A DNA stretch of 34,485 bases. It comes from Mesorhizobium sp. Root102. Lineage in GTDB: Bacteria; Pseudomonadota; Alphaproteobacteria; Rhizobiales; Rhizobiaceae. The stretch spans positions 1 through 34,485 of the forward strand of contig NZ_LMCP01000028.1 in NCBI RefSeq assembly GCF_001425625.1, given 5' to 3'. Shown in pieces: positions 8,398 through 16,747 of this stretch. The stretch's first letter is position 1. Every line of letters begins with the position of its first letter. The translations under genes and the position numbers were made by a program. The notes under the pieces are model-generated. The model searched no databases, was not told the origin of the DNA, and saw nothing but the letters and a program-made list of their open reading frames with translations.

Positions 8398-9429
8398 CTA
8401 ACGTTTGGTAGGTACGGGCGTAGTGGAGAGGCGCACCACGAGGCGAGGCGGTAGGGCAACGCTGGTCAACGGCTTTCCATCGGCGTCGCCAGAAGGCCCG
8501 TCGATGGCGGTGTCGACCGCCATCCTGGCCAGATCCTTCATCGGTTGCGCGATCGTCGTCAGCGCAATGCGGCTGTGGCTGGCAATGGCTATATCATCGA
8601 AACCGACAAGCGACAGGCTTTCCGGAATCCCAATCCCAAGCGCGTCGGCAGCAGAGATGATCTCAAGCGCCACGCGGTCAAGGGCCGCAACCAGTGCAGT
8701 CGGACGATTTTTTCTCATCAGGAACTGCTTGAGAATTGGCTGGTAGTCGGGGCGCGGTTCGTTCTTGGGATTGCCTACCTCGCGCAAAAGGTGGGACGTC
8801 TCTATGCGAAGGCCCGCGACCTGCATGCCATGCTTGTAGCCTTTAAACCGCGCCGCTTCTACGTTGGGGTCGTTTCCCAACATGGCGCTGACGAAGCCGA
8901 TCTTCTCGTGCCCCAGCGCCGCCAGATGCTCAACCGCGAGGCTGGTCCCGGCACTATCGTCAACAGCGATAGACAGCTCCTGATCCATCCGGATGCCGAC
9001 AAATACTTTGCGGATTTCGGGGCCGATGAGCGCAAGGGCCTTTTTGCCTGGTGATGACAAAAACATCATCGCTGCTACCCGATGCTCGATAAGGCTTTTC
9101 ACCCGGCTGCTCTGGTGCTCCAGCAGGCTGCCCGTGACCACGAGCAGAATGCTGTGCATCCGTTTTGCGGCACACGCTTCGATATATGTGGCGAGTTCGG
9201 CGTGAAAAGGGTTGGTTAGGTCGTCCACCACCACGCCAAGCACCTTGGATCTCTGGCGCATATACCTGGCGCCGGCGTTTGGCCGATAGCCGAGCTCGTC
9301 AATCGCCTTCAGGACGCGCGCGCGTATGCCGGCATCGACGGTCTCCTTGCCCTGCAGGACGTTTGACACCGAGGACTTTGAGACCCCAGCGTAGGAAGCG
9401 ACATCGATGATGGTCGGTGGCCTGCGCAT
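8398..9429 (-). CDS. LacI-family transcriptional regulator
   Basis: A 343-residue repressor from the ATG at 9429. The N-terminal helix-turn-helix and hinge are plain: TIIDVASYAGVSKSSVSNVL at about 6-25, then the hinge region ending LGYRPNAGARYMR. The rest is a periplasmic-binding-protein-like effector domain, with the family segments VVVDDLTNPFHAEL and LSLVGFDDIAIASHSRI. The frame remains open to a GTG at 9600, and a second ATG at 9465 is possible; the ribosome-site candidate GAGGAAGG lies rather far (about 11 nt) from 9429, so the start is uncertain. It directly precedes the importer operon, and the palindrome at 8331-8344 is its likely target. The ligand is probably the imported compound or a metabolite of it. 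Confidence 0.92.
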   Translation of the reverse strand: MRRPPTIIDVASYAGVSKSSVSNVLQGKETVDAGIRARVLKAIDELGYRPNAGARYMRQRSKVLGVVVDDLTNPFHAELATYIEACAAKRMHSILLVVTGSLLEHQSSRVKSLIEHRVAAMMFLSSPGKKALALIGPEIRKVFVGIRMDQELSIAVDDSAGTSLAVEHLAALGHEKIGFVSAMLGNDPNVEAARFKGYKHGMQVAGLRIETSHLLREVGNPKNEPRPDYQPILKQFLMRKNRPTALVAALDRVALEIISAADALGIGIPESLSLVGFDDIAIASHSRIALTTIAQPMKDLARMAVDTAIDGPSGDADGKPLTSVALPPRLVVRLSTTPVPTKR

Positions 9430-9961
9430 TTTTTCGAACCAGCCTTCCTCAGTAATTCGTTCCATCCAGAACCGGTACGCGCTGGATCGCGACGTCACGA
9501 TATCGGCAATCTTGATGATGTCGGCAAGCGGCGATTTCACACCAGACAGACGGGTAGGGTTGAGGATTCTCAATCCTTTCAGCCTTTGCGCCAAAACCAC
9601 TCAGCGTCCTGGGCGTCCGCAAAACGCTTTAGCCGTTCTGATAAATTTGTCTGATCTGGCGACATCACCGATGAGAATTTGACACAGCTGGTCTGCGGCC
9701 TGACGTTGCGGCACCAAGGTGAGAGTGCGGATCCAACCTATCGGGGCCTTTATGGCGCAAGGAATCCGGTAGGCACCGGTCGTGGGGCGCGGCTGTGCCG
9801 GCAAGTGCGACTCTGCAGCGAGGTCGCGGCCGGCAGGAGGTTTGGCCGCGACGCGCATGCTTGTTCTCCGACCCCATTGCTTCACGGCCAGCCTCGCCGT
9901 CGCGAACAGATGCCTTGTTACGATCGCAGTTTCTAGAGCCCTGCCACGTGCAGTTCGGCGC

Positions 9962-9989
9962 TTGACAAGAACTTAACATTCTATCTTAT
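9962..9989 (+). promoter_or_regulatory. Promoter of the HyuAB/Liv operon
   Basis: A perfect TTGACA (9962-9967) is followed after 16 nt by TCTTAT (9984-9989, 4 of 6). The region is markedly AT-rich compared with flanking DNA. The TetR-type inverted repeat at 9988-10003 overlaps its -10 end, and the first start codon is at 10018, giving a short leader. Confidence 0.6.
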
Positions 9990-10003
9990 TAATGAGCGTT
10001 AAT
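9988..10003. promoter_or_regulatory. TetR-type operator, site A
   Basis: ATTAATG-AG-CGTTAAT is an inverted repeat with arms matching at 6 of 7 positions. It agrees at 13 of 14 arm positions with the pattern ATTAACG-NN-CGTTAAT seen again at 24624-24639 and 24774-24789. It lies between the -10 box and the ribosome site of the binding-protein gene, a position suited to repression. Confidence 0.7.
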
Positions 10004-10017
10004 TAAGGGAGAACAAC

Positions 10018-11247
10018 ATGGCTGCGCATATCCAAAGAAAACAAGGAACCTCGTTCGGTCGTGCCCTCATCCATCGGGCCGCGCTGGCGACAGCAATGCT
10101 ATCGGCAACATCTGCAATGTCATGGGCCGACCCGGTAACGATCGGCTTCGCCACCGCGCAGTCAGGATGGATGCTTGCCTATGACGGCGATGGTAGGAAC
10201 ATGGCCCAGTTGTGGATAGAGGATCGCAACAAGGCAGGCGGCTTGCTCGGTCAGCCGATCAAAACGATCATGGCCGACACCAAATCGGATCGCGTCGAAG
10301 GCGCGCGCGCGGGCCAGTCCGTCGTCGACCAGAGCGCCAACATCGTCATCGTGTCGTGTGACTACGACCAGGGCTCTCCCGCGGCGGGCGCTGCCCAGAG
10401 AGCCAACCTGATCTCCGTCTTCCTCTGCGCGGAGGACCCCAAGGCTGGCGTACAGGGCGTCGGGGCGAATTCATTCACCACCTCGGCGGCTGCACATGTG
10501 CAAGGCGCGGTCGCGCTGCACTGGGCGGCGGAGAATCTCGGCGTCAAGCATCCCTATGTCCTGCTCGATACAGCTGCCGAGTACAACAAGTCGCTTTGCG
10601 CCGGCTTCCGCTGGGCGGCTTCACAGACCGATGGCGTCAAGATTGTCGGCGAGGATAGTTTCAAGAACGACGACCCTTCAATTCAGTCGCAGATCACCCG
10701 CATCACCGCTTCGGCCGACCAGCCTGATGCCATTATGCTGTGCAGCTTCACGCCCGGTGGCGCGAGCGCGATCCGCCAGATCCGGGCGGCCGGCATCAAG
10801 GCGCCCATCCTGTCGGGCAGCGCGATGGACGGAACCTACTGGACGGATGCCGTTCCCGGCCTGAGTGACTTCTACGTTCCGGTCGCAGCGTCGGTACATG
10901 GCGATGATCCTCGCCCGGAGGTTCAGGCCCTCAACGAGCGTTACAAGGCTCGCTACGGCACCCTTCCCGCGACGACCTATGCCTACCCTATCTATGCTTT
11001 CCTGGACCTTTGGGCAGGCGCGGTCGAAAAGGCGGGAACGGCGGACTCCGCCAAGGTCACCGACATCCTCAACACAATGCATGACGAACAGACCTTCATC
11101 GGGCCGCGCAGCTTCACGCCTGAGCTGCACATCCAGCAGAATGCCAAGATGCAGATCCTTCAGTACAAGGACGGCAAAGTCAAAGTCATAAGCAATTACG
11201 CGCTGCCCCAGCCGGTACCCGTCGACGTGCTCTTCGGCCAGAACTGA
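10018..11247 (+). CDS. Periplasmic binding protein, branched-chain amino acid (LivK) type
   Basis: A 409-residue substrate-binding protein of the HAAT (LivJ/LivK-like) class. It has a basic N-terminus, a hydrophobic core and a likely signal-peptidase I site at SWA-D (after residue 37). The mature protein begins DPVTIGFATAQSGWM and has the type I fold segments WIEDRNKAGGLLGQPI and VVDQSANIVIVSCDYDQGSPAA expected for the family. The ATG follows AAGGGAGAAC. It is the first gene of an operon that contains hyuA, hyuB and all four Liv membrane and ATPase genes, so it should deliver the HyuAB substrate. Relatives of this subclass bind amino acids, amides, urea and aromatic acids. The ligand here is unknown. 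Confidence 0.93.
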   Translation: MAAHIQRKQGTSFGRALIHRAALATAMLSATSAMSWADPVTIGFATAQSGWMLAYDGDGRNMAQLWIEDRNKAGGLLGQPIKTIMADTKSDRVEGARAGQSVVDQSANIVIVSCDYDQGSPAAGAAQRANLISVFLCAEDPKAGVQGVGANSFTTSAAAHVQGAVALHWAAENLGVKHPYVLLDTAAEYNKSLCAGFRWAASQTDGVKIVGEDSFKNDDPSIQSQITRITASADQPDAIMLCSFTPGGASAIRQIRAAGIKAPILSGSAMDGTYWTDAVPGLSDFYVPVAASVHGDDPRPEVQALNERYKARYGTLPATTYAYPIYAFLDLWAGAVEKAGTADSAKVTDILNTMHDEQTFIGPRSFTPELHIQQNAKMQILQYKDGKVKVISNYALPQPVPVDVLFGQN

Positions 11248-11263
11248 CTCCCTTTCTGGTCGG

Positions 11264-11293
11264 CGGGCCCCGGCAGGCGGACCCCGGGGCCCG
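11264..11293 (+). promoter_or_regulatory. GC-rich intercistronic hairpin
   Basis: CGGGCCCCGG (11264-11273) and CCGGGGCCCG (11284-11293) are perfect complements around a 10-nt loop. There is no T-run after it, so it is more likely an RNA-stabilising or attenuating hairpin than a terminator. Such hairpins after a binding-protein gene can keep its mRNA more abundant than the downstream genes. Confidence 0.65.
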
Positions 11294-11327
11294 AACGTAT
11301 TCCTGGATGAGCGCGAGTAGGAGACAG

Positions 11328-13409
11328 ATGGCGTACGTAATTTCGCTTGATACCGGCGGAACATTCACCGACGTGGTGGTGGTTGGTCCCGACGGTGTGC
11401 CTGTGATCGGCAAGGCGCTGACCACCCACGACCGGATCTTTTCCGGTATGCGGGAGGCGATTGCCGCGGCCGCGGCGGAAAAATCTCTTTCGTTGGAGCA
11501 GTTGCTCGCCGAAACGGATCTGCTCGTCTATGGGACAACGCGCGCAACCAATGCAATCGTGACGAAACGCGTTGCAAAAACCGCTTTCGTCACGACCGCC
11601 GGGTTCCCGGACATTCTCGTCTTGAAGGAAGCCGGCAAATTCGATCCGCACGATTTTCGCACGCCTTATCCCGACCCTTACATTGCCCGCCGGCACACCT
11701 TCGAAGTGAGCGAGCGTATGAGTTCGGAAGCAACCGTCGCCATCCCCTTCGACGAAAGGCAGGCTCGAGCGGTAATCGGCGAGATCGTGGCACAGAAGTT
11801 CGAGGCGGTGGCTGTCTGCTTCCTATGGTCGGTTGCAAATGGTGAGCATGAACGCCGCTTCGGGCAGCTGTTGGATGAGCTTGCCCCCGGTCTGCCCTAT
11901 ACGCTGTCTCATGAGCTGATCCCTATCGTGCGGGAATATCGTCGCGCTTCGGCCACCGCGATCGATGCCTCGCTCAAGCCGTTGATGCAAAGCCACTTGC
12001 GGGGACTCGAATCCGATCTTCGCAATGCCGGTTACAAAGGCGAAATACTCGTCTCCACGACCTCGGGCGGGTGCACCAACATCGACGCGATGGTCGCCAA
12101 GCCCATCTACACGATCGGTTCCGGCCCAGCGATGGCGCCGATTTCGGCGAAGGCTTATGCGGCCCAGGAGCGCTTCGGTGACAATGTCATCGTCTGCGAC
12201 ACCGGGGGCACGACCTTTGATGTCGGCTTGGTGCGTGACGGCAGGCTGACGTTTACCCGCGAGACCTGGCTAGGCCCGCAATACACCGGCGATCTGATGG
12301 GCATTTCGGCCGTTGACATGCGATCCGTCGGCGCTGGCGGTGGTTCGATCGCCTGGATCGACGAGGGCGGACTGATGCATGTGGGACCGCAATCGGCAGG
12401 ATCGGAGCCTGGCCCGGCCTGCTATGGCCGAGGCGGCCTACAGCCAACTGTTTCAGATGCAGCCGCCGTCCTTGGCTATTTCGATCCGAACTACTTTCTT
12501 GGCGGCCGCATGAAGCTTGACGTTGCCGCCGCGCGTCGCGCCATCGAGACCATCTCGTCGCGCATCGGCTTGACCGTAGAGGAATGTTCCTTCCGCATTC
12601 TGACGCTCGCCAGCGAGCTCATGATCCGCGCCATCGGCGACATCACGATCAATGAGGGCCTGGATCCGCGTGAAAGCGCTATCGTGGCTGGCGGTGGCGC
12701 TGCCGGTATGAACATCATGCTGATTGCAAAGGAGCTTGGCTGCAAGAGGGTCATCCTTCCCAAGACCGCTTCGGCGCTCTCTGCTGCCGGTATGCAGTAC
12801 GCCAATATCGTCGCCGAAGAGACCGCAAGCCATGTCACGTCGACAGAAGACTTCGACCTCGCCGGTGTTGGTCGGGTTTTGGATTCCTTGACCGCCAAGT
12901 TGCACGCGTTCGCTGAAGGCCTGGCGCATGACAGGAACGATCACGCGATCGAGTATATCGCGGAAGCCCGTTACGCGGGGCAGGTATGGGAGCTCGATAC
13001 GCCGATCCCATCGGGCCATCTCAAGGACCTCGCATCCGTCGCTGAACTGCAGGAGGAGTTTCATCGCACCCATGAACGTGTCTTCGCTGTCCGCGATGAG
13101 GGTAGCGCTGTCGAGTTCATCAACTGGAAGGCGCGGCTCAGCATTCCGCTGGCCGATCCTCCAGCCCCGATTGCGGATGCCGACATCGTTGATGCAGCTT
13201 CAGCCAGCAAGGATCCTGTTCCGAGGCGCGATTGCTATTTCGGTGATGTGAGGGCAGTCGCCACTCCGATCTACAAGGCACGCAGCATCGCGCCTGGCAT
13301 GCGCATCACTGGCCCGGCCATCGTTGAGGAGCCGACCACAACACTGGTGGTGTACCCGGGCATGTCGGTGACGCTCAGCGCCGCTGGCAACTACCTGCTC
13401 GAGATTTGA
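11328..13409 (+). CDS. hyuA: Hydantoinase/oxoprolinase subunit A (HyuA family)
   Basis: A 693-residue ASKHA-fold, ATP-binding subunit of the family that includes N-methylhydantoinase A, ATP-dependent 5-oxoprolinase, caprolactamase alpha and acetone/acetophenone carboxylase beta. Motifs are the phosphate-1 loop DTGGTFTD (8-15), GTTRATNAIV near 70, the second phosphate loop CDTGGTTFDVGLV near 288-300, and the VGAGGGSIAW adenosine region near 335. The ATG at 11328 has AGGAGA about 5 nt upstream; the open frame begins at 11307 but that start lacks a ribosome site. Family members phosphorylate a lactam or imide carbonyl and, with subunit B, open the ring. hyuB starts 12 bp after the stop. Being embedded in an importer operon argues for a small imported substrate. 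Substrate class cannot be fixed from motifs. Confidence 0.93.
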   Translation: MAYVISLDTGGTFTDVVVVGPDGVPVIGKALTTHDRIFSGMREAIAAAAAEKSLSLEQLLAETDLLVYGTTRATNAIVTKRVAKTAFVTTAGFPDILVLKEAGKFDPHDFRTPYPDPYIARRHTFEVSERMSSEATVAIPFDERQARAVIGEIVAQKFEAVAVCFLWSVANGEHERRFGQLLDELAPGLPYTLSHELIPIVREYRRASATAIDASLKPLMQSHLRGLESDLRNAGYKGEILVSTTSGGCTNIDAMVAKPIYTIGSGPAMAPISAKAYAAQERFGDNVIVCDTGGTTFDVGLVRDGRLTFTRETWLGPQYTGDLMGISAVDMRSVGAGGGSIAWIDEGGLMHVGPQSAGSEPGPACYGRGGLQPTVSDAAAVLGYFDPNYFLGGRMKLDVAAARRAIETISSRIGLTVEECSFRILTLASELMIRAIGDITINEGLDPRESAIVAGGGAAGMNIMLIAKELGCKRVILPKTASALSAAGMQYANIVAEETASHVTSTEDFDLAGVGRVLDSLTAKLHAFAEGLAHDRNDHAIEYIAEARYAGQVWELDTPIPSGHLKDLASVAELQEEFHRTHERVFAVRDEGSAVEFINWKARLSIPLADPPAPIADADIVDAASASKDPVPRRDCYFGDVRAVATPIYKARSIAPGMRITGPAIVEEPTTTLVVYPGMSVTLSAAGNYLLEI

Positions 13410-13421
13410 GGGGCGGTTGAG

Positions 13422-15206
13422 ATGGCAACCACAGACAAAACTCCTTTTGATCCATTCCTCACAGCAATCATCGCAAACCGGATGGACGCTATCATCCGCG
13501 AGATGACCAACACCATGCTGCGGGCGGCGCGTTCGGCCGTCATCAACAGCGCTCGCGACTTCAGCTGCTCCATCGTTACTGCTGACAACCAGTTACTGGC
13601 TTCGGCCGAGGGCCTGCCAATCCACATCTTTGGCAGCGACCTTTTGACGTCGGCGATGCAGAAATTCCATCCTGGCGATATCCAGGAAGGCGACTGCTAT
13701 CTGCACAATGATCCCTATACCGGAAACAGCCACGCTGCGGATCACGCCTTTCTTGTGCCGGTGTTCGTTGAAGGCGAACACATGTTCACGGCGGTAGCCA
13801 AGGCCCACCAGGCGGATATCGGCAATGCCTTGCCGACGACATACATGGCTGGCGCCCAGGACCAATATGCCGAGGGCGCGTTGATTTTTCCCGCGGTCCG
13901 GATCCAGCGCGACTACAAAACCAATGACGATATCGTACGCATGTGCCGGGCCCGCATCAGGGTTCCCAACCAGTGGCATGGCGACTTCATCGCAGGCATC
14001 GGCTCTGCCCGTATCGCCGAACGTCGACTGAAGGAACTCTGCGCAAAATATGGCAAGGAGACAATCCGCGCCTTCATCGCCAACTGGCTCGACTATTCCG
14101 AGGAGTTGATGGTGAAGGCGCTACAGTCGATGCCCGCGACGCGGCTTTCCAACTCAGGAAGGCTCGACCCGCTGCCGGGTCTGTTGCCTGACGGAGTGCC
14201 ACTCAAGGTCTCGCTCGAGATTGATCCAACCAAAGCGATGGTCGATATCGATCTCCGAGACAACATCGATTCCGTTCCTGTGGGCCTGAACCTGAGCCTT
14301 GCCAGCGCGTCTGCAGCCGCGGTGGCGGGAGTGTTCAACTCACTCAGCTTTTCGGTGCCTCGCAATGCCGGATCATTCCGCCGCATCAGTTTGCAATTTC
14401 GCGACGGATCAGTGATCGGCAAGCCGAAGTTCCCGCACAGTTGCTCGGTATCGACCACCAATCTGGCTGACAGGCTCATCAACACCGTACAAGCCGCCTT
14501 TGCCGAGGTCAGTCCCAAATGGGGGTTGGCCGAAGGCGGACTGGGTGTCGGGCTCGGTTACGCGGTGGTCTCCGGAAACGACTATCGCTTCGGTGGCGAG
14601 CCCTATGTCAACCAGTTGGTTCTGGGTTCCGCAGGGGGACCCGGCAGCCCGGTCGCGGATGGCTGGCCGACCTATGGTATCCCTGTGGTGGCAGGGTTGA
14701 TGTATCGCGATTCCATCGAGATCGACGAACTCAAGCACCCGCTTCAGGTCGTATGCATTCGGCTGCTGACCGGGACGGCCGGTGCTGGCCAGTTCCGTGG
14801 CGGAGCGGCGCTGGAGATGGCGGTGACGCCGAAGGAACTGCCGATACAGTTCATCTGGGCCTGCGACGGCGGAGAGACGCCGCCAAAAGGGGTCCGCGGC
14901 GGTCGGGACGGCACACATGCGGCGCACTGGATCGTTCGACCGGATGGGACTGAGGAGCTGCTCCCAAGCCTTGTCATCATCAGTCTGCAAAAGGGCGAAA
15001 CACTGAAGGGCTGCCATACATCCGGCGGAGGCTACGGCAGGCCCCATGATCGCGACCCGGCACTCGTGCTCAAGGACGTAGTTGAACGTTACGAGACCCT
15101 TGAACGTGCGAAAGCCATCTACGGAGTGGTCTTAAGCGGATCGATGTCGGACGAAACTCTCAGCGTCGATGTCGAGGCGACCGCTGCGCTTAGGAGGGCT
15201 TCTTGA
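13422..15206 (+). CDS. hyuB: Hydantoinase/oxoprolinase subunit B (HyuB family)
   Basis: A 594-residue partner of HyuA, the subunit that completes hydrolysis or carboxylation of the activated substrate. Recognisable family features are ANRMDAIIREMTNTMLRAARS near the N-terminus, the block HNDPYTGNSHAADHAFLVPV near residue 95-114 (many HyuB proteins read NDPY-x-GGTH here), and the Gly-rich C-terminal segments GGAALEMAV and TSGGGYGRP. The length is that of hydantoinase/oxoprolinase B. A GAGG-containing ribosome site precedes the ATG. No separate third subunit like that of acetone carboxylase gamma is present, which favours hydrolysis over carboxylation; this is an inference. Confidence 0.93.
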   Translation: MATTDKTPFDPFLTAIIANRMDAIIREMTNTMLRAARSAVINSARDFSCSIVTADNQLLASAEGLPIHIFGSDLLTSAMQKFHPGDIQEGDCYLHNDPYTGNSHAADHAFLVPVFVEGEHMFTAVAKAHQADIGNALPTTYMAGAQDQYAEGALIFPAVRIQRDYKTNDDIVRMCRARIRVPNQWHGDFIAGIGSARIAERRLKELCAKYGKETIRAFIANWLDYSEELMVKALQSMPATRLSNSGRLDPLPGLLPDGVPLKVSLEIDPTKAMVDIDLRDNIDSVPVGLNLSLASASAAAVAGVFNSLSFSVPRNAGSFRRISLQFRDGSVIGKPKFPHSCSVSTTNLADRLINTVQAAFAEVSPKWGLAEGGLGVGLGYAVVSGNDYRFGGEPYVNQLVLGSAGGPGSPVADGWPTYGIPVVAGLMYRDSIEIDELKHPLQVVCIRLLTGTAGAGQFRGGAALEMAVTPKELPIQFIWACDGGETPPKGVRGGRDGTHAAHWIVRPDGTEELLPSLVIISLQKGETLKGCHTSGGGYGRPHDRDPALVLKDVVERYETLERAKAIYGVVLSGSMSDETLSVDVEATAALRRAS

Positions 15207-15992
15207 GTGCATCTGGCGCGTTCTCGCAACAGTCTCTTCCATCCGGAGAGCGATGTGAACATTAGTGACGGGATCAGCCTTGCGACCGAAAGTGTGTCGG
15301 TGAGTTTCGAGGGTCTTCGAGCCCTTTCAGATGTAACGCTGTCGATCGCCAAAGGGGAAATCATCGGCCTTATCGGCCCCAATGGCGCTGGCAAGACGAC
15401 ACTGGTGAATTGCCTCACCGGCTTCCAGAAACCCTCGTCGGGGCGGGTTACGTTCGGCGCTCGCGACACCACCAAGTGGAAGACAGCGAGATTTCGCCAA
15501 GCAGGTATCGCGCGAACCTTCCAGGGCGGACGGCTTTTCCGTGACATGACGGTGCAACAGAACGTCGAGGTTACTGCCGTCGCTCTGGGCCTGTCACGCC
15601 GCGCCGCAGCCCACGAGGCAGCATTGCTTTTGGACTGGATGGGCATCGGACACTTGCGCGGGCAGCTTGCGAGCACCCTGCCCTACACCGACGAGCGCAG
15701 GGTCGCTATTGCCCGCGGACTCATTCGGTCGCCTGATTTCCTGCTGCTGGACGAACCGGCTGCGGGCATGTCGGATCACGAGTGTGAGGAACTCATGTCG
15801 CTGGTCCGCTCGATTCCCAGGGATCATGGTTGCGGTGTTCTCTTGATCGAGCACAACGTTGCCGTAGTGCTTGGCTTGTGTGCTCGTATCCACGTCCTGG
15901 ATGGAGGTCGCACGCTTGCCGAAGGCACGCCTGCCGACGTTCGAGCCAACAAGTCCGTGATCAGCGCCTATCTCGGCGCGGAGGCGGAATGA
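15207..15992 (+). CDS. livG: ABC importer ATPase, LivG type, with altered signature motif
   Basis: An ATPase of a HAAT-family importer (261 residues from the GTG at 15207). AGGAGGG lies 8 nt upstream of that GTG, which follows the hyuB stop directly. A second GTG at 15255 has GGAGAG 4 nt upstream and fits the usual family N-terminus better, so the true protein may be 245 residues. Walker A GPNGAGKTT (57-65), Q-loop Gln106 and Walker B FLLLDEP (178-184) are intact, and the LivG-typical DEPAAGM follows. The signature, usually LPYGDQRR or LSYGxQ in LivG, reads LPYTDERR (158-165), so the key glycine is Thr. The partner LivF has a normal signature, so one composite ATP site may be degenerate. Confidence 0.92.
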   Translation: MHLARSRNSLFHPESDVNISDGISLATESVSVSFEGLRALSDVTLSIAKGEIIGLIGPNGAGKTTLVNCLTGFQKPSSGRVTFGARDTTKWKTARFRQAGIARTFQGGRLFRDMTVQQNVEVTAVALGLSRRAAAHEAALLLDWMGIGHLRGQLASTLPYTDERRVAIARGLIRSPDFLLLDEPAAGMSDHECEELMSLVRSIPRDHGCGVLLIEHNVAVVLGLCARIHVLDGGRTLAEGTPADVRANKSVISAYLGAEAE

Positions 15993-16747
15993 TGAGTGAG
16001 GACCACATCCTTCGTGTCACGGATCTGCGCATTGCATACGGCCGTGTTCAGGTCCTGCATGGCGTATCGTTTGATGTACCTGCCGGCGCACTCGTGGCAA
16101 TCGTGGGGCCAAACGGTGCGGGTAAATCCTCGACGCTTTCGGCGATCGCGGGAGGCGTGGCCGCCGCCGGCGACGTCCGTTTCGACGGTCGACCAATCCT
16201 GGGTCTCAAACCCGAAGCGATCGCACGCTCGGGGCTTAGCTTTGTGCCCGAAGGCCGTCACGTCTTTGCCAGCCTGAGCGTGGAGGAAAACCTCCGGATC
16301 GGGACATTCATGCGCGGTGACCGCCCGCGAGCGGAACGGGATCTGCAACTTGTCTTGAATTACTTTCCGAAACTCAAGGAGCGCATTCGTCAGGCAGGGG
16401 GAAAACTGTCGGGCGGCGAGCAGCAAATGCTGGTGATCGGGCGCGCGCTCATGACCCAACCAAAACTCATGCTCATTGACGAACCGAGTCTCGGCCTGGC
16501 TCCTCGCATTGTCGAGGAGGTCTACGCCATTCTGCATCGATTGCGGTCGCAAGAAGGCGTCAGCATCCTTGTGAACGAGCAGAGTTCGCGTCGGGTGATG
16601 AACTTCGTCGATGAAATCATCGTTTTGCGCGATGGCCGAGTACAGCTGAAGGGCCGCCCCTCCGACCTGGCGAAGAGCCATGCCTTGCACGACGCCTATT
16701 TCGGCACGGGAACCTTTGATCGCGATTCCGGGGAGGCGGTACACTGA
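15989..16747 (+). CDS. livF: ABC importer ATPase, LivF type
   Basis: The second ATPase of the HAAT importer, 252 residues. It has Walker A GPNGAGKSS, Q-loop region FVPEGRHVF typical of LivF, signature LSGGEQQM, and Walker B LMLIDEPSLGLAP. Two adjacent ATG codons are possible: 15989, overlapping the livG stop as ATGA, and 15992, which is 7 nt from GGAGG (15980-15984) and may be the one used. The distal part carries GGAGG (16732-16736), which acts as the ribosome site for livH, whose start overlaps the livF stop. Tight overlaps on both sides show translational coupling. Confidence 0.93.
   Translation: MMSEDHILRVTDLRIAYGRVQVLHGVSFDVPAGALVAIVGPNGAGKSSTLSAIAGGVAAAGDVRFDGRPILGLKPEAIARSGLSFVPEGRHVFASLSVEENLRIGTFMRGDRPRAERDLQLVLNYFPKLKERIRQAGGKLSGGEQQMLVIGRALMTQPKLMLIDEPSLGLAPRIVEEVYAILHRLRSQEGVSILVNEQSSRRVMNFVDEIIVLRDGRVQLKGRPSDLAKSHALHDAYFGTGTFDRDSGEAVH

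Larger units (their letters stand above)
9430..10017. other. Gap between the divergent LacI and HyuAB/Liv operons
   Basis: Bases 9430-9600 continue the LacI reading frame without a stop and translate to a protein-like stretch containing IADIVTSRSSAYRFW, which may be a real N-terminal extension or chance. Bases 9601-9885 hold an open minus-strand frame of 94 codons with no recognisable family and no good ribosome site. The right end carries the promoter and TetR-type operator of the next operon. No promoter for the LacI gene could be assigned. Confidence 0.5.

Noticed and set aside
9601..9885. 94-codon minus-strand frame just upstream of the LacI frame
   Set aside because: It has no recognisable family, no ribosome site and ends in a stop directly before the LacI frame; insufficient support for a gene.
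12453..13073. 206-codon minus-strand frame inside hyuA
   Set aside because: It lies wholly opposite a strongly supported ASKHA-domain gene and shows no homology of its own.
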